The notes below the pieces were generated by a model, which was not told the DNA's origin, searched no databases, and saw only the letters and a program-made list of their open reading frames with translations. DNA of 64,000 nucleotides from Datisca glomerata (taxonomy: Eukaryota > Streptophyta > Magnoliopsida > Cucurbitales > Datiscaceae), in assembly GCA_003255025.1 (NCBI GenBank), contig QANY01000148.1:793204-857203 (forward strand), given 5' to 3'. Positions 11,937 to 23,750 of this stretch are shown in pieces; positions within the stretch are counted from its first letter, which is position 1, and every line of letters begins with the position of its first letter. The translations under genes were made by a program, and so were the position numbers.

Positions 11937-13823
11937 TGTTGGAATTATGTCCATAAAGTAAGGTGTGATAACCATTTATGAGTATTTAGTTATTTTTCAA
12001 ACATTTTGTATTACTGAATATAATGGATGAATGAAATTTTTTTCTATTAATTAAAGTGTGTTCATGATTTACTCAAGTCCATAAACTATTATCAACGTAA
12101 GAAGAGTAAAGACAGAGGGGTCTTCCAGACAAACTCTTCTGAAATAGTTCAGAACATTATTCGCAGTATTATGATCCACAAAAAAATCAGTATGATTATG
12201 ACTATTAGGTTGAACCAAAGGATGTCAGTCTCGAGGCATGAGAGTGAATACTCTAACGATTGACTTAGGCATGTTCTGGAACATGTTGAATAGACCAATA
12301 ACAAATTAGTTTAGACCAAAACTGTTTATCTAGCTCTAAATCTAATTGTTACACCTTAAGGGTATTTTTATAATTACATTAACCCTGAGGTGAATACGAA
12401 GTTTGACTTAGTTACTTGCGGTCTTTGATATGTCAAAGGAGTGAGTTCAAATTGCTGGACAATACCTCGACTGTTAGGATCGTGATTAAACTATGTTAGA
12501 GTTGCGTGATTCACAGATATAAAAATTCGTGGTTAGATTGTGAATGCAACAATATCACCTTATATTTTTATTAATAGGTGTGTGAATAAATTAACTTGGG
12601 GCAAGTATTCGATGAAATGAATTATTGAATAAGGCATGGTGAACTGTACGAGACAATTCACTGTTATGTCTTTCTTATTCACAGTCAATAAAAAGAGTTA
12701 AGAAAATAATAACTAGAGTAGTAAAATGATAATTTTACATCCCGCTCTTCTTACTGATATTCATGAAGGGTAATATGTTAAAATATTATATGAATCGTGA
12801 AATAAAAGAGTTTATTTACACCTACAAAAAATGTAGCGCGCATGAATCGAGAGTTGATTCGACATCGAACTATAGTGGAGTCGTACGATGTCAGGATTAA
12901 ATAGATTAGAAATTTATAGAGATAAATTCGTCGAGTATCTGAATCCTATACCTTTATTTACGTGGGTTTATTTGATCTCAAGAGTAGCTTATAAGGACAA
13001 GAATGAAAAATAACATCAGTTGGACCAAAAATATATTTTGGACCAATGTATATTTCCCGAACTCATATGTAATGGGCGTTGTCACTTAATTAGTGAAGAG
13101 CAAGTAATTAATGTTCAAATTAATTAATTGGTTATTTTTCAATTTTTTGATAATTAGTAAATAAAATTAATTAATTAAATATTTGATGGAGATCAATTTA
13201 GTTTATCAATTTGGATTGATGAATTTGGACACAATGTTGGCTCTAGAGAGATATGCAATTTTTGACAATAACAAATATTAGGGGGTAATGTTTTGGTAAT
13301 TTAACATATATGGTATATGTGCAAATTCTGTAATTATTATATAAGAGATGGAAATAGGGCATGTCTAACCCTAAACACAGTGTGTGATTACACAGAACAA
13401 AGAAAAAAGATTCTCTCCTATCCCTAAATGTTGCCGCCGAAAACTAAGAGGAGAAGAAAAAATTTGATTTTTCATCTCCAGTTCGTTTTGAGAGCCCACA
13501 CTCAATTCTTGATCAACATTCGATTGAGATATACTTCTGAACCCTATGAGTGGTTGTTGGTGTGAAGACTGATTCGAGTTCTAAGAAGAACGAAGAACAC
13601 AAGATAATCAATTAGATTCCACCAGGTCAGAAAATCGTCGATATAAGAAAGATATAATATTATTTCTATCTCTTCTAAGTACGTCAATCAATATATGCAT
13701 GAACATAAAAAGTTTTATATTTAATATGACTAAATAGTTTATGTGAATTTTTTTTAATTTTCCGCCCACGAACCGTTCATGGTTTATTGATGTTTCCTAA
13801 ATTTTTTAAATCCCGATCCAATA
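11937..13823 (+). mobile_element. Solo LTR, probably Copia type, 1.89 kb
   Basis: Begins TGTTGGAATTATGTCC and ends GATCCAATA, close to the expected TGTTGG...CCAACA terminal inverted repeat with one change. It is flanked on both sides by AGTTC (11932-11936 and 13824-13828), as expected for a 5-bp target duplication. No primer-binding site, gag or pol adjoins either end, so it is a solo LTR left by LTR-LTR recombination. It contains a TATA-like ATTATATAAGAG near 13,338 and no long reading frame. Orientation is inferred from the TATA-like site and general plant LTR layout. Confidence 0.8.
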
Positions 13824-14734
13824 AGTTCGACACTTTTAGCTTGTGATAATGACTTTGATGTAGATTTGTAACCTTCTTCTTTAGTTGGTTATTTCTTCTT
13901 CTCTATTTTCTGTAATCTATTGATTTAGTCTTCTTTCTAGTGCGATTCTTTTGCGGCAAAATTGATTTTGAGCAAAATTTCTTCGCGTAAAATACGTTTG
14001 AGCAAAATCGATATCGGGAAAATCTACATTGGGCGAATTGATCGAGTAATTTCGTATCAGCTTGCTTCTAATCGAAGTTAATTTTTATAAGTTTGATTCA
14101 AGTACATTCTTGGCCCTTCTTTCTTGATTTTGTTATCGACATTCTTGTTTGTTCTTGTTGTATTCTCAGTTCTTTATGCAAAATATTTCAAGAATTTAGG
14201 TTTTGTATGTTATATCTGAAATCAGATTTTAAGTTTCAATATTTTAGTATTATGTTTTCTCCAATTTTTGATGCTTGACAGATATAAGAATCTGAATTTT
14301 AATCTGTAATTTTGCAGTCGAAGTTTAAAATTTATTGGCAACAAAGATGATATATAAATATTATTATCTTAGTTTAAAGAGTATTTTCAAGTATGTTCTC
14401 TTTTTCATTTGTTATTAGAAGAGTTTTTATGTTCTTGTACGACTTTGTTAACTAAGTTTAGGTAAACACTATGTTTTTAGTGTCAAAATAGAGTGTTTGA
14501 ATTTATATGCTTAATCTTATTTTATGTTGTTCAATTGTTTGTTTGATTAAGTTAATTTGGATCATATTGTTGTTGTTTTGTATTTTTCAATTTCTAGATA
14601 TTTTATGGTCTGATTATTTTGATATTAGTTTCTGTTGCTATGGTTGTATAATTTTTTTACAGATTTTTGTGATTTATATTATATTTGTACAATATATAAT
14701 TATATATTGTGTTTATATATGCATTTATTTCTTT

Positions 14735-17060
14735 ATTGTTATTTTTTTTAGTCCTGATAGTGAATATTCTCATAGTTCTTTTTATGATGGAAGGTTGGAC
14801 GAAGGGAGAAATTACATTGACTATAAGATTAATCTATTGTTGGTTGTTAAATATGCATCTCGTGATGTTTTACTCGGTTAGTATCTTGTGCATTGTGTGT
14901 AGATTCTAATAATTTTGTGTTTGGGGGTGAATATTCAATCCGGAAGATCAACTTCTAATTTTTTAGATATTACGTCAATTCTGATATTGAGTGGTATCTT
15001 AATTTGATGCATAATGATAAAGGGAGAAATTATCAGTTAATTGTTACATCACGTAGTGATAATAGGGCATATGATGTTGTTTCTAGTGATGAAATTTTAT
15101 CGTCATCAGATATTGGGTCTTCATCTCATATGATTGTCCATGATAACCCTTTTCAACCTTTATTTGTGGATAAATTAGATGTAAATAAATGACCTCTTAG
15201 ATTTGATATATAAGAGAAGTCATTTTTCAGCTCAAAATATGAGTTGAAAAAGATGTTGTACTTGATTGCTTTGAAGCATAATTTTTAGTTTATGATTAGC
15301 AAGTCTAATCGTGAAAGGTATGTTTTTCGGTGTATAACTAAGACTTGTCAGTGGTTTGTATGGGCTTCACGTTATAGAGGTGGTGGAATTTGGTGCGTTA
15401 TGAACTATGTAAATGAGCATACTTAATCGCTTGACATTGTACAAAGTGATTACCGTCAAACTACTTCGACAATTATTAGTGAGTGTATAAAGGATAAGTA
15501 TATGTGTAAAGTTGGTGATCGCACACAACCCGAGGATATTACTCATTGTACACGTGTGAAGCACCACATTAATATAAGCTACTATAAAGCTTGGATGGAA
15601 AAAAATGGAGCTGTTGATATGATTCGTGGATCTCTAGAGTAGTCTTATGCGCATTACTTTCCTAATGCTTCTACTTGTAAAAGAATAATCCTAGTATGGT
15701 ATAATATTAATTACTATATGTATGTATTTATTTACTGTCACTATTCACTACATTGCTACATTGATCAATTTGTGTTTAATAAATATTCTTATATGTTTTA
15801 GGTATCATCACACATTTGGATATTGATTGTCATGGTAGGCTAAAATAGTTTTTATGGTTTTGGGACTTTCTTTAAGTGGTAGTTGTCATTGTAAACCTGT
15901 TATAGGTGTCGACAAGACATTTTTTACGAATAAGTATCATGGTACACTTCTAATTGCTTCAATGTTTGATGGTAATGACCAATTCTTTTCATTGGCTTTT
16001 GCCAATGTTGATTCAGAGAATCATTGGACATGATAATGGTTTGTAGAGAAGTTAAGTTGTGCCCTTGAATATCATGAAAAGTTGGTGATTGTTTCTAATC
16101 GACATAATAACATTCCAAATGGTGTTTGCAAATCTTTCACGGATGCTCATCATCATTATTGCATGCAACATCTGCTTAATAATTGGAAGACGATATATAA
16201 AAGGTTTAGGTTTGATAGTCTACCCTATAAATGTGCGAGGGCATATCGGACTATAGATTTTGAGTTGCATATGTCTTGTTTAGAAGCAATAGTTCATTCT
16301 CTACGCTTTTACTTGAAAGCTGTTGGGTACGAGAAATGAGCTCTTGTATACTTTGTTAGACGCCGGTATAATGTGATGACTACAAACCTTGTGAAGTCAT
16401 TAAATTCTATTCTAATGGATGCTAGATCGTTTCATGTTGCTTTCCCTATGGAGTATATTCATTAAAAGTTACAGTTATGATTTTATGAACAAAGGGTTGC
16501 TGCTAGTTCTAATGATTACTTGTTTGACAAAGGAATCAGAGAAAAATATACGTCTCAATTTGAGCTTGCCCATACTATGGATGTGAGATTTTTTATGTCA
16601 ATGTTTCTTTTCTTTTTATTTATTGCATTCATAGTTGACTATTTCCTTGAAATGTTTAGTATTAATTTTATTTTATCTTAATATTGATTGTAGGTTTACA
16701 TTGTTGATGTTAACACATGGAAAGCATTTATGATGATATTGAATATGTCGTCAACATTACAAATAGATGTTGCACTTGCAAGATGTGGCAGTTAGATCAA
16801 CTTCCTTATTCTCATGCATGTGTAGCACTTACAAGGAGAAACTCATCACCATATCCATATATTTCAAACTATTATATGAAAAGTGAGCTTGAATCTACAT
16901 TTGCAGCGTCTGTTAACTCCATTGATAATGAATGTGATTGATATGTTTCTGATGATGTGAAAGATCAAAGGATTTTACCTCCACGTGTAAGACGTTATTT
17001 TAGTAGGCCAAAGAAGAAAAGGTTTTTGTCTTTTGGTGAAAACATACTTAACTCCATTGG
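14735..17060 (+). pseudogene. MULE (Mutator-like) transposase, decayed
   Basis: Transposase of a Mutator-like element. Blocks in order: an N-terminal segment (YDGRLDEGRNYIDYK, 14,780-14,880) ending at a possible splice donor; an acidic linker (15,004-15,190); a MuDR-type DNA-binding domain (KYELKKMLYLIALKHNF...ITKTCQWFVWASRY, 15,235-15,500); and the catalytic core (GVDKTFFTNKYHGTLL...FANVDSENHW, 15,905-16,040). The core continues through VIVSNRHNNIPNGV and HHHYCMQHL (16,080-16,190), and a SWIM zinc finger CTCKMWQLDQLPYSHAC follows near 16,770-16,820. The second catalytic aspartate, usually in S-D-R-H, reads N here (SNRH), and there are stop codons near 15,190, 15,287, 15,425, 15,640, 16,033 and 16,339. 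It cannot make an active enzyme. Introns may lie near 15,700-15,800 and 16,585-16,690. Confidence 0.88.
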
Positions 17061-17401
17061 ATACTTTGATTTTAGAATATAGATTTTATCATTAGATTGG
17101 TGTTGACTTTAGATATACTTTTGAATGAGAAAAAAAATTGAATTTATATACTAGTTTACTATTACTCTTATCCCAGGTGGGGTTGTATAAAAAATTCAAA
17201 CTCGAGCAGGTCAATGGCCAAGCTAAAAATATATATATTGTTCACTAATTGATTAGTTTAGTACAATTTATATTTACACACTAGTAGTATATGTATATGT
17301 ATTTTACAGTATATTACTATATACATCATATAACATATTTCTATTGTACGCATTTAAATAATCTTTACAATGTATTGTTTACTTGTATTTACTGAGATAT
17401 T

Positions 17402-17755
17402 CAACAAGGACTTATCTATTGATACGAAAATATTAAGATAAATTAATATTATGGATTTTGATTGTATACTCATAATATATTATTATTTACTCACATGTAT
17501 AAATATTATTAAAAGAGTCCATATCAAAGTAATTTTTCCATCATTTTCACATGTTTAATATTCATTCAAATGATATCAAACAAGAACTTATCTATTGATA
17601 CAAACAAATTAAGATAACTGAATATTATATGTAATGATTATATACTCATAGTAAATTATCATTTTCTCACCTCTATAAACTTTAATAAAACAATCCACAT
17701 CAAAGAATGTTTTTCATCATTTTCACATGTTTAACATTCAAAATCATTTAAACCC
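17402..17755. repeat. 176-bp tandem duplication
   Basis: Two adjacent imperfect copies with a period of about 176 bp, aligned on CTTATCTATTGATAC at 17,411 and 17,587. Each copy ends with CATCATTTTCACATGTTTAA. It lies between the 3' end of the MULE transposase and the 3' end of the convergent DUF1985-like gene. Confidence 0.75.
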
Positions 17756-18230
17756 TACACTAACATATCATCTTTCAAATTTGCCATACTATCATCATCC
17801 ATCATATCTAGTCATTGCCATTAACAACTAATAATAATTCATAAAGTGTACCATATAGTCATCCATTCATCAATTCATGTTTCAAATCTAGTTATCCGTA
17901 AAGTGTAAGGAAAAGTCCATTCATCAATATTAAGAGGTTGTGAAAAGAGTTCGAAGCTTGGTATGTCGTATTTTGCTGGTGGCTGCTCCTTTTGAGCTGG
18001 AGACGGCTCCTTTTGGCTGATGGTTGCTCCTTCTGTGTTGGTGGCTACTCCTTCTAGGCTAATTTCATTAGCCGTTGCGATTTCATTATGTATGTGGCTG
18101 TTATCTTCACAAGTCGTTGCCTTTTTATTTTCGTCATTATGTACGTGTTAAAAAACAACTTTCTGGTACCGTCTATGTTAATCTTAGTTTCAAAGAAAAA
18201 ATGAACAATGAGATTTACATAATGGAGTAG

Positions 18231-18280
18231 TAGAAGTATAAGCAGAAGTCACACTATTGCGACTTCTACTTGTACTTCTA
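18231..18280. repeat. 20-bp inverted repeat with 10-nt loop
   Basis: TAGAAGTATAAGCAGAAGTC at 18,231-18,250 pairs with 18,261-18,280 at 18 of 20 positions around a 10-base loop. It lies inside the decayed DUF1985-like gene, so it could be an intron hairpin or a mutated element end. Confidence 0.75.
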
Positions 18281-19438
18281 TAATTATATACCTAAAGTAT
18301 AAGTAGATTTATAAAATGTTAAATAACACAATCGTAAAAACAATTAGGGAATTGCGTATTTATAGAATTGGTAAATATCATAAATATCGACAACAAGTAT
18401 CGCAGATTTCTAGATTTACAAAATGCATATTTATATACTGCAATTCAGATTTACAAAATGCAGAATTATATACTAACAATCACAAATTCAGAAAAGTTAG
18501 GAAGAATTGTAGATTTACTAGTACCTTCACAAGTTGGTCTTCTATCGTTGACAAATAGTGTTGACATTATATAATTATTTACCTAAAGTCAAAAACCTTA
18601 TACATACAATATAAAATTATGTTCAACATTGTTTACTTTGTTGTCGTTACCTCTGTATTTCAAGAACCAACCTCTGTGTTTCTAGAAGTACCATCAGCAT
18701 TACCAGCATTATCATTCATGTCGTCATTACTAACACCATCAACACTATCACCACCATCAGCATTGCTAGCACTATCAACGTTACCACCATCCTTATTTTC
18801 CTTCCTACCAAAAATTAAATATACATTACCACCATCCTCACTATTTTTATACAGCTGAATATGGCTAAATTATCTACACATAGTATCTTAAATAAGTTAC
18901 CTTGGCAACTTCCTTTTGTTGTGTAATATTTAACAATAATGTGTGTATCTCCCTCATTTTTATATCCATGCTGACCATGAATATGTTCATTTCTTGTTGC
19001 CTCTTTTCAAGCTTATCAATTTTCCTTGTCAAGATAGTTATTGCTTCTCTGTTCTGAAAATTCAACGGCCTCCTTGTCAATAAGTCAAATGAATTAGCCT
19101 CCGATGCTTCACCTTGCCTTTCATTTGGCACATTTATCAATTTCTTAAAATGTGTCATGAAAGATGCATCAATCTCCAATTGTGTTATTACAATTGGTTT
19201 AACAATAAGTTGTAATATATGTAAGAAAATGTATTTCAGAAAAAAATGCAGAAAGTATTCATGCTAGGCTCAAAAAATAAGAAAAATGACCATCTAACAA
19301 CCACTATCTATATATTTATAGTAAACATTAATATAATAATGCAATTATAAGTTATGAAATAAAAAATAGTTTACCTCTTCTGAATAAAAAACCTCCATCT
19401 GTATCTCTCTCCATCCATGTTGTTCACTCCCCCCCACC

Positions 19439-19514
19439 CCCAATTGCACATTCTTGAGATTCCTTCACTCGCTCGTCCCAATTGCACATTCTTGAGATTC
19501 CTTCACTCGCTCGT
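19439..19514. repeat. Perfect 38-bp tandem duplication
   Basis: Two identical adjacent copies of a 38-bp unit starting CCCAATTGCACATTCTTGAG (19,439-19,476 and 19,477-19,514). The lack of differences points to a recent event or a replication slip. It sits directly downstream, on the minus strand, of the DUF1985 domain end. Confidence 0.95.
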
Positions 19515-20145
19515 CTTGCATAGTTGTTTTATGCATTCGTTAGGATTGAGATGACTTCATAAACCCACACAATTAGGGTTAATGGGAAGCCATCGAATCC
19601 AAAGCCATTTGCTAAAGTGTTGTTCAAAACACTTTTAATGTACCCAATTGTCAGATCATATGACAATCTGCCCCATGGATATGTCTCAAAAACTTCATCA
19701 ATGTCTATCATCTTCATATGGTCCAAATCAATGCTTGTTGCAAGTTATTTAGGAAGGAGAATATTTTTCAAACAAAAAATATTGGTCAATTTAATTTTCA
19801 AGTCTTGATTGACATATCTAAATGCACTAAAAGAGCACACAAGGCTCTCCCTAGACATCGATTTAATGTATGAAAATTCTTCATGCAACAATCTGCCCTC
19901 AAGTAATGACTCTTTGTATATCGAAGGATATGGTCTACAATTTAGACTCGTTATCAATGAAAAATCTTTAATTTTAAATTTGATAACTTTCCTTCGACGT
20001 TAAAGCAAAGTTCATCACTATTGTTATTGAAGCATTGTTTCCTAGCTAAATGTAACAACAGTTGAGGAGGGATTTTACCTAGTTTTATATTCAACACATT
20101 ACCCAAGCATGTTTCTCTAAATATTTCCCTTTCTTCAGCTATCAA

Positions 20146-21890
20146 CTAACATCTGAGTTGTGACAAGCATTCTAGTTTCTTGTATATGTTAATTTTTTTA
20201 TTTGCTTTCTATAACTCAGGTGGGAGAAATACTGGATAGTCCTAAAAATAGTAATAACAAGATTATTTACAACAAATTCAATAGCAGTACATATCTAATT
20301 ATCGTACATATATGTTTTATTATCGTTTTTATCTTATTTACCTCATTTTCAGTTGATGTTCTTTCGTTGACAGTTTCATCGTGTGTATTATTATGCTTTT
20401 ATCTTGTTGAATTGGGTTCTTGGGGGGTGTCACTGGGTTCTGTACTTTCAGCTTCATTTGATTCAGTCTCTTGTATTTGTAACAGCTTTTTTTAGGTTTC
20501 CTCGTGATTTTTTTCGCATTGATGAAGCCTCGGTTGAATGTAGTCGATTGAATCTTATGGTTGTTCGTAATAAATCAATAATTACATTCAATTATTGTAT
20601 ATAAAATCTAATTATGGTGACAATTATTATATATGAATAACCACTTTTCAATGAACATATATACCTCTGTTTCAGCGACCGCTTCTCTTTTGTTATTTGT
20701 GTTTCCTTTGATTTCATCTCATTTTTTGCCTCCCTTTACTACAGATCTTTTATTCCTCATTGTAGTTCTATCAAATTTTCAGATACAATAACGCATTTTA
20801 AAAAAACAAATTAAATGTACTACACTTTGATGAACAAAAGAGAGCATGGTAATTTGAAGTTACATTTAGTAAATATATGCTTATAAACTACATGTAAATA
20901 AATATATATTATTTGGGTTTTGTCACGGTGTATCACAAGACTCCAACATAATACTTCATGTGTACGAGTGAAATATACTGTAATATGAAATTAGATAAAA
21001 ATACGAGATGAAAAGAGAAAAACATGGAATATTTTTAATCCTTATAAATTCTTAAGTGTACGATGGCAATTAATACATAAACAACAGTAGTATTGATTCA
21101 ATTCTTTTCAGATGAATATACCTACAACAAAAATATATATTAAACTATTCTAAAGCAGATGTTAAACAACACATCATTGTATAATGAACTTCATAAATCT
21201 TAGATAAAACTCATAATAATCACAAATCTCATAAAATCAGTAATGAACGTCAAGTTTAACCTACTAACTGATCAACATACAAATATAGATAATATTTTCT
21301 CTCAAATTTCTGTAAATTATAGGAATCAAGCCGTTCAGATTGTTATTGTTGAGATAAATATACTGCAAGTATTGAAGAAGCATTCGGGAATCACAAAATG
21401 TAAATTTTTATACCTACAATCAAGCGTATATAACGAAAATGCATATTTCTAAAACATTACCTAGGTTTCTGATGCAATGAAATTCTTACAATCAAGCATT
21501 AGATTTGCGATGAGAATCCTGGAACTTGTAGAAGAAGATGTAGAGAAAAAGAGAGACTAGGAAATACACCGTTTCAAATGAGAATCTCCTATATATTGAC
21601 CCTTAAATCTAAGATGAAAACTACTTTTCGCTAAGATTCACGATGCTTGTGAAGGTTGTGATCCTTTGATGTAGACTCATGAGTCACTGATTTGCTTTTT
21701 GCCGTGAGAGATGGTCGCGATGGAGCTAGGGTTCGTCTGTACTGGGAGTGGCTTCGTCTTTATAATTCGGTCATATCTTCAAAACGCTAAATATTGGGCT
21801 ATTCTCTCTTTTATTTTTGTAAACTGGACTACTTTTCTAATTGTTCATACATTCGATACTTTAAAACAAATCAATTCTGGTTGTCGTTTA
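20146..21890 (-). other. Probable 5' region of the DUF1985-like gene and MULE end
   Basis: No conserved domain was recognised. On the minus strand 21,760-21,470 looks like an untranslated leader and first exon (CT-rich tract near 21,560, ATG-poor upstream part), followed by AT-rich intron-like sequence. Sequence around 21,790-21,895 (TTGGGCTATTCTC, ACTGGACTACTTTTC) resembles MULE terminal sequence by style, but an inverted partner was not found. Confidence 0.35.
21850..21884 (+). repeat. Copy 2 of a dispersed direct repeat
   Basis: CATTCGATACTTTAAAACAA followed by ATCAATTC closely matches ATTCAATACTTCAAAACAAA near 11,678, in the same orientation. The two copies flank the solo LTR, MULE transposase and DUF1985 region. 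Confidence 0.6.
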
Positions 21891-22036
21891 TAGGAGATGA
21901 TATGTTCATTGGTTTAGATCTTAATGATCCAAATTAAATGAAAATAAGAAAAAAAATGTGATGCAGTGATGTTTTTATTCTATAATCTAATTTAGGTTGT
22001 TAAGATATGTGCTAATGGCTCAGAACAGATAAAAGT

Positions 22037-22061
22037 CTCTCATGTTCTGAGAACATGAGAG
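22037..22061. repeat. 25-bp palindrome
   Basis: CTCTCATGTTCT, one central base, then AGAACATGAGAG: two perfect 12-bp arms. There is no adjacent gene to suggest an operator role. A single footprint or recombination scar is possible. Confidence 0.9.
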
Positions 22062-23530
22062 GACCTTAATCCCAATGTTCAATATTGTTTATTAAAATGA
22101 CATAATTAATTACATTTATCCCCTAACTAACTTCCTATGGCATATTGCACTCTGAATTTATGAAAAATACTGTGTCATGCTCGTCAAGGGGATGAGCTGG
22201 CATTATATACGGTTTTTACTTTAAACATGATATATTAATATATAAGTAAAAAAACAAACTTTGTATTGCAAGGTATTTGAGTGGTTTCAAGCCACTTGTA
22301 TTGATTGCTACATTAGTGGCGTTCAACGTGATCACAATTTTTTTAATATATTATCTTTCAAAATTATTGAAGGTTTAATAAATTCTCAATTTCTTTTTCC
22401 TTTTTAATCTACTTATTTATAAATTTAATCCCCCTTTTCACTTCCCAAATACTCCAAGCCCTCTCTCCCCCTCCTTTTTATCCCAAAATACCTCAAATCT
22501 GATTATTTTGATATAATTACTCATTTGAAATTGATTACGAAAAGTCTGATTTTTTAACCTAATATGTATCATTTAGGTTGACTAGTTCCTAACACATATG
22601 TTCCACGTGATGAATCAAATAACAAAAATCAATTGATGAAATATCCAAAAAGGTAAAAATGACTAAGCATAAAATATTTAAAGATATTGACAAAAATTAT
22701 TATTGAGGATTGTATATTTGTGGAATTCTTAAGCATGTATTAGATTGGTTGAAATATATAATTGTTTCAAACTCTATTCTTTTAATAATATATTTTAATT
22801 AATAAAATTACATTTGATTCATATCCCAAAGATTAAAAAGGACTAAAGATGCAATAGTACTTAAATATATATGGAAAAAGAAACGAATAAAAGATTGTGT
22901 GTTTGTGGAATTCATAAAAAATATTAGATTTCGTTTAAATATATAGTTGCTTTGAATACTATTTTTTAATTGTATGTTTTAACTAACAAAACTAATTTGA
23001 TTTATTTTTTTTATGTTTTTCATGGGTCTCGTTTTTATTTCATGTATGTTAAAAGAAACTATTTTTAGAATAGTTTTCATTGCTTTCATTTTCATTTCAT
23101 GTATGTTAAAATCACATTCGGTAACATTTTAGACAATATTATTCAAACTATTTGTAGAATACCTAAATTCCCTTTACGTAGCTAATAATTAAATATTTTA
23201 AAAGTATCATTAGTCATTTAATTTAAAATTATCAACATTTAAATTTAATATTTATGAAGGACAATTAAAGAATTTCATGAAGTAATAGGTGCAATATTAT
23301 CCAAAAACCTTTCTCCCCTTAAGTCCTATTTAAAGATACTATAAACTATTGCTTGGTTGTTAACTTTCTTTTAATTATTATGCTAAAATGGATAAATATT
23401 TGAAAAATGACAGTGTCCGAGAAATTAAACCTTCTTCCAATTATAAACAAAAACGTGTTAAACTCAACTTAAAAAAATATACCGTAAAAGAATAAGTTTG
23501 ACAAAAATATAACGTGAAAAATATCTTGAA
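22062..23530. other. AT-rich intergenic DNA, no gene seen
   Basis: No conserved reading frame. A loosely repeated segment (a GATT-AAA-GACTAA block followed by TGTATATTTGTGGAATTC) occurs near 22,640-22,790 and 22,830-22,980, suggesting an old tandem duplication of about 190 bp. Confidence 0.4.
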
Positions 23531-23750
23531 TAACCCCAAGGGGTTAGCCCAAGTGGTGAAAGATTTAGACTTTTTAGGTCATGATATTTGAATCATCTAG
23601 GATATAAATAATTTCGTGAGGCCATCTCTATCGTGGTAAAAGACGACAATTTACCTTGACTCGTGTAGAAAAATATTTAAGGGCAAGATACACGAGTCTC
23701 TAGAATTAGACAGATGCGGAAGCCCAGGACATCCATGATTACAAAAAAAA
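23531..23750 (+). mobile_element. SINE-like element with tRNA-type promoter
   Basis: Head: CCAAGGGGTTAGCCCAAGTGG, with a box A-like TTAGCCCAAGTGG, and a box B-like ATTTGAATC about 45 bp downstream. The body ends with GAAGCCCAGGACATCC and then an A-rich tail (ACAAAAAAAAATAC, about 23,737-23,750). This matches plant tRNA-derived SINEs of the Au-like type in layout. Flanking duplications are weak (AAAAATATCTT versus AAAAATACTTT). Confidence 0.65.

Larger units (their letters stand above)
17895..20145 (-). pseudogene. DUF1985-family gene associated with a MULE, decayed
   Basis: Convergent with the MULE transposase. The DUF1985-like domain spans 20,145-19,529. It starts REIFRETCLGNVLNIKLG, continues through FSLITSLNCRPYPS, and ends with VFETYPWGRLSYDLTI and GFDGFPLTLIVWVYEVI. 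Downstream come a short predicted coiled coil (19,179-18,874, IDKLEKRQQEMNIFMVSMD), an Asp/Asn/Gly/Ser-rich repeat (about 18,840-18,640), and a Glu/Pro/Ala-rich tail (EGATISQKEPSPAQKEQP) ending near 17,895. A one-base frameshift falls inside DUF1985 near 19,975 and a stop near 19,742. DUF1985 proteins in plants are often joined to a Ulp1-like cysteine protease and carried by Kaonashi-type MULEs. I found no Ulp1 His-Asp-Cys region here. Function of DUF1985 is unknown. Confidence 0.75.

Noticed and set aside
14507..14735. Hydrophobic open frame upstream of the MULE N-terminal block
   Set aside because: Poly-Ile/Leu/Phe translation of T-rich DNA. It mimics membrane segments but is low-complexity leader or intron.
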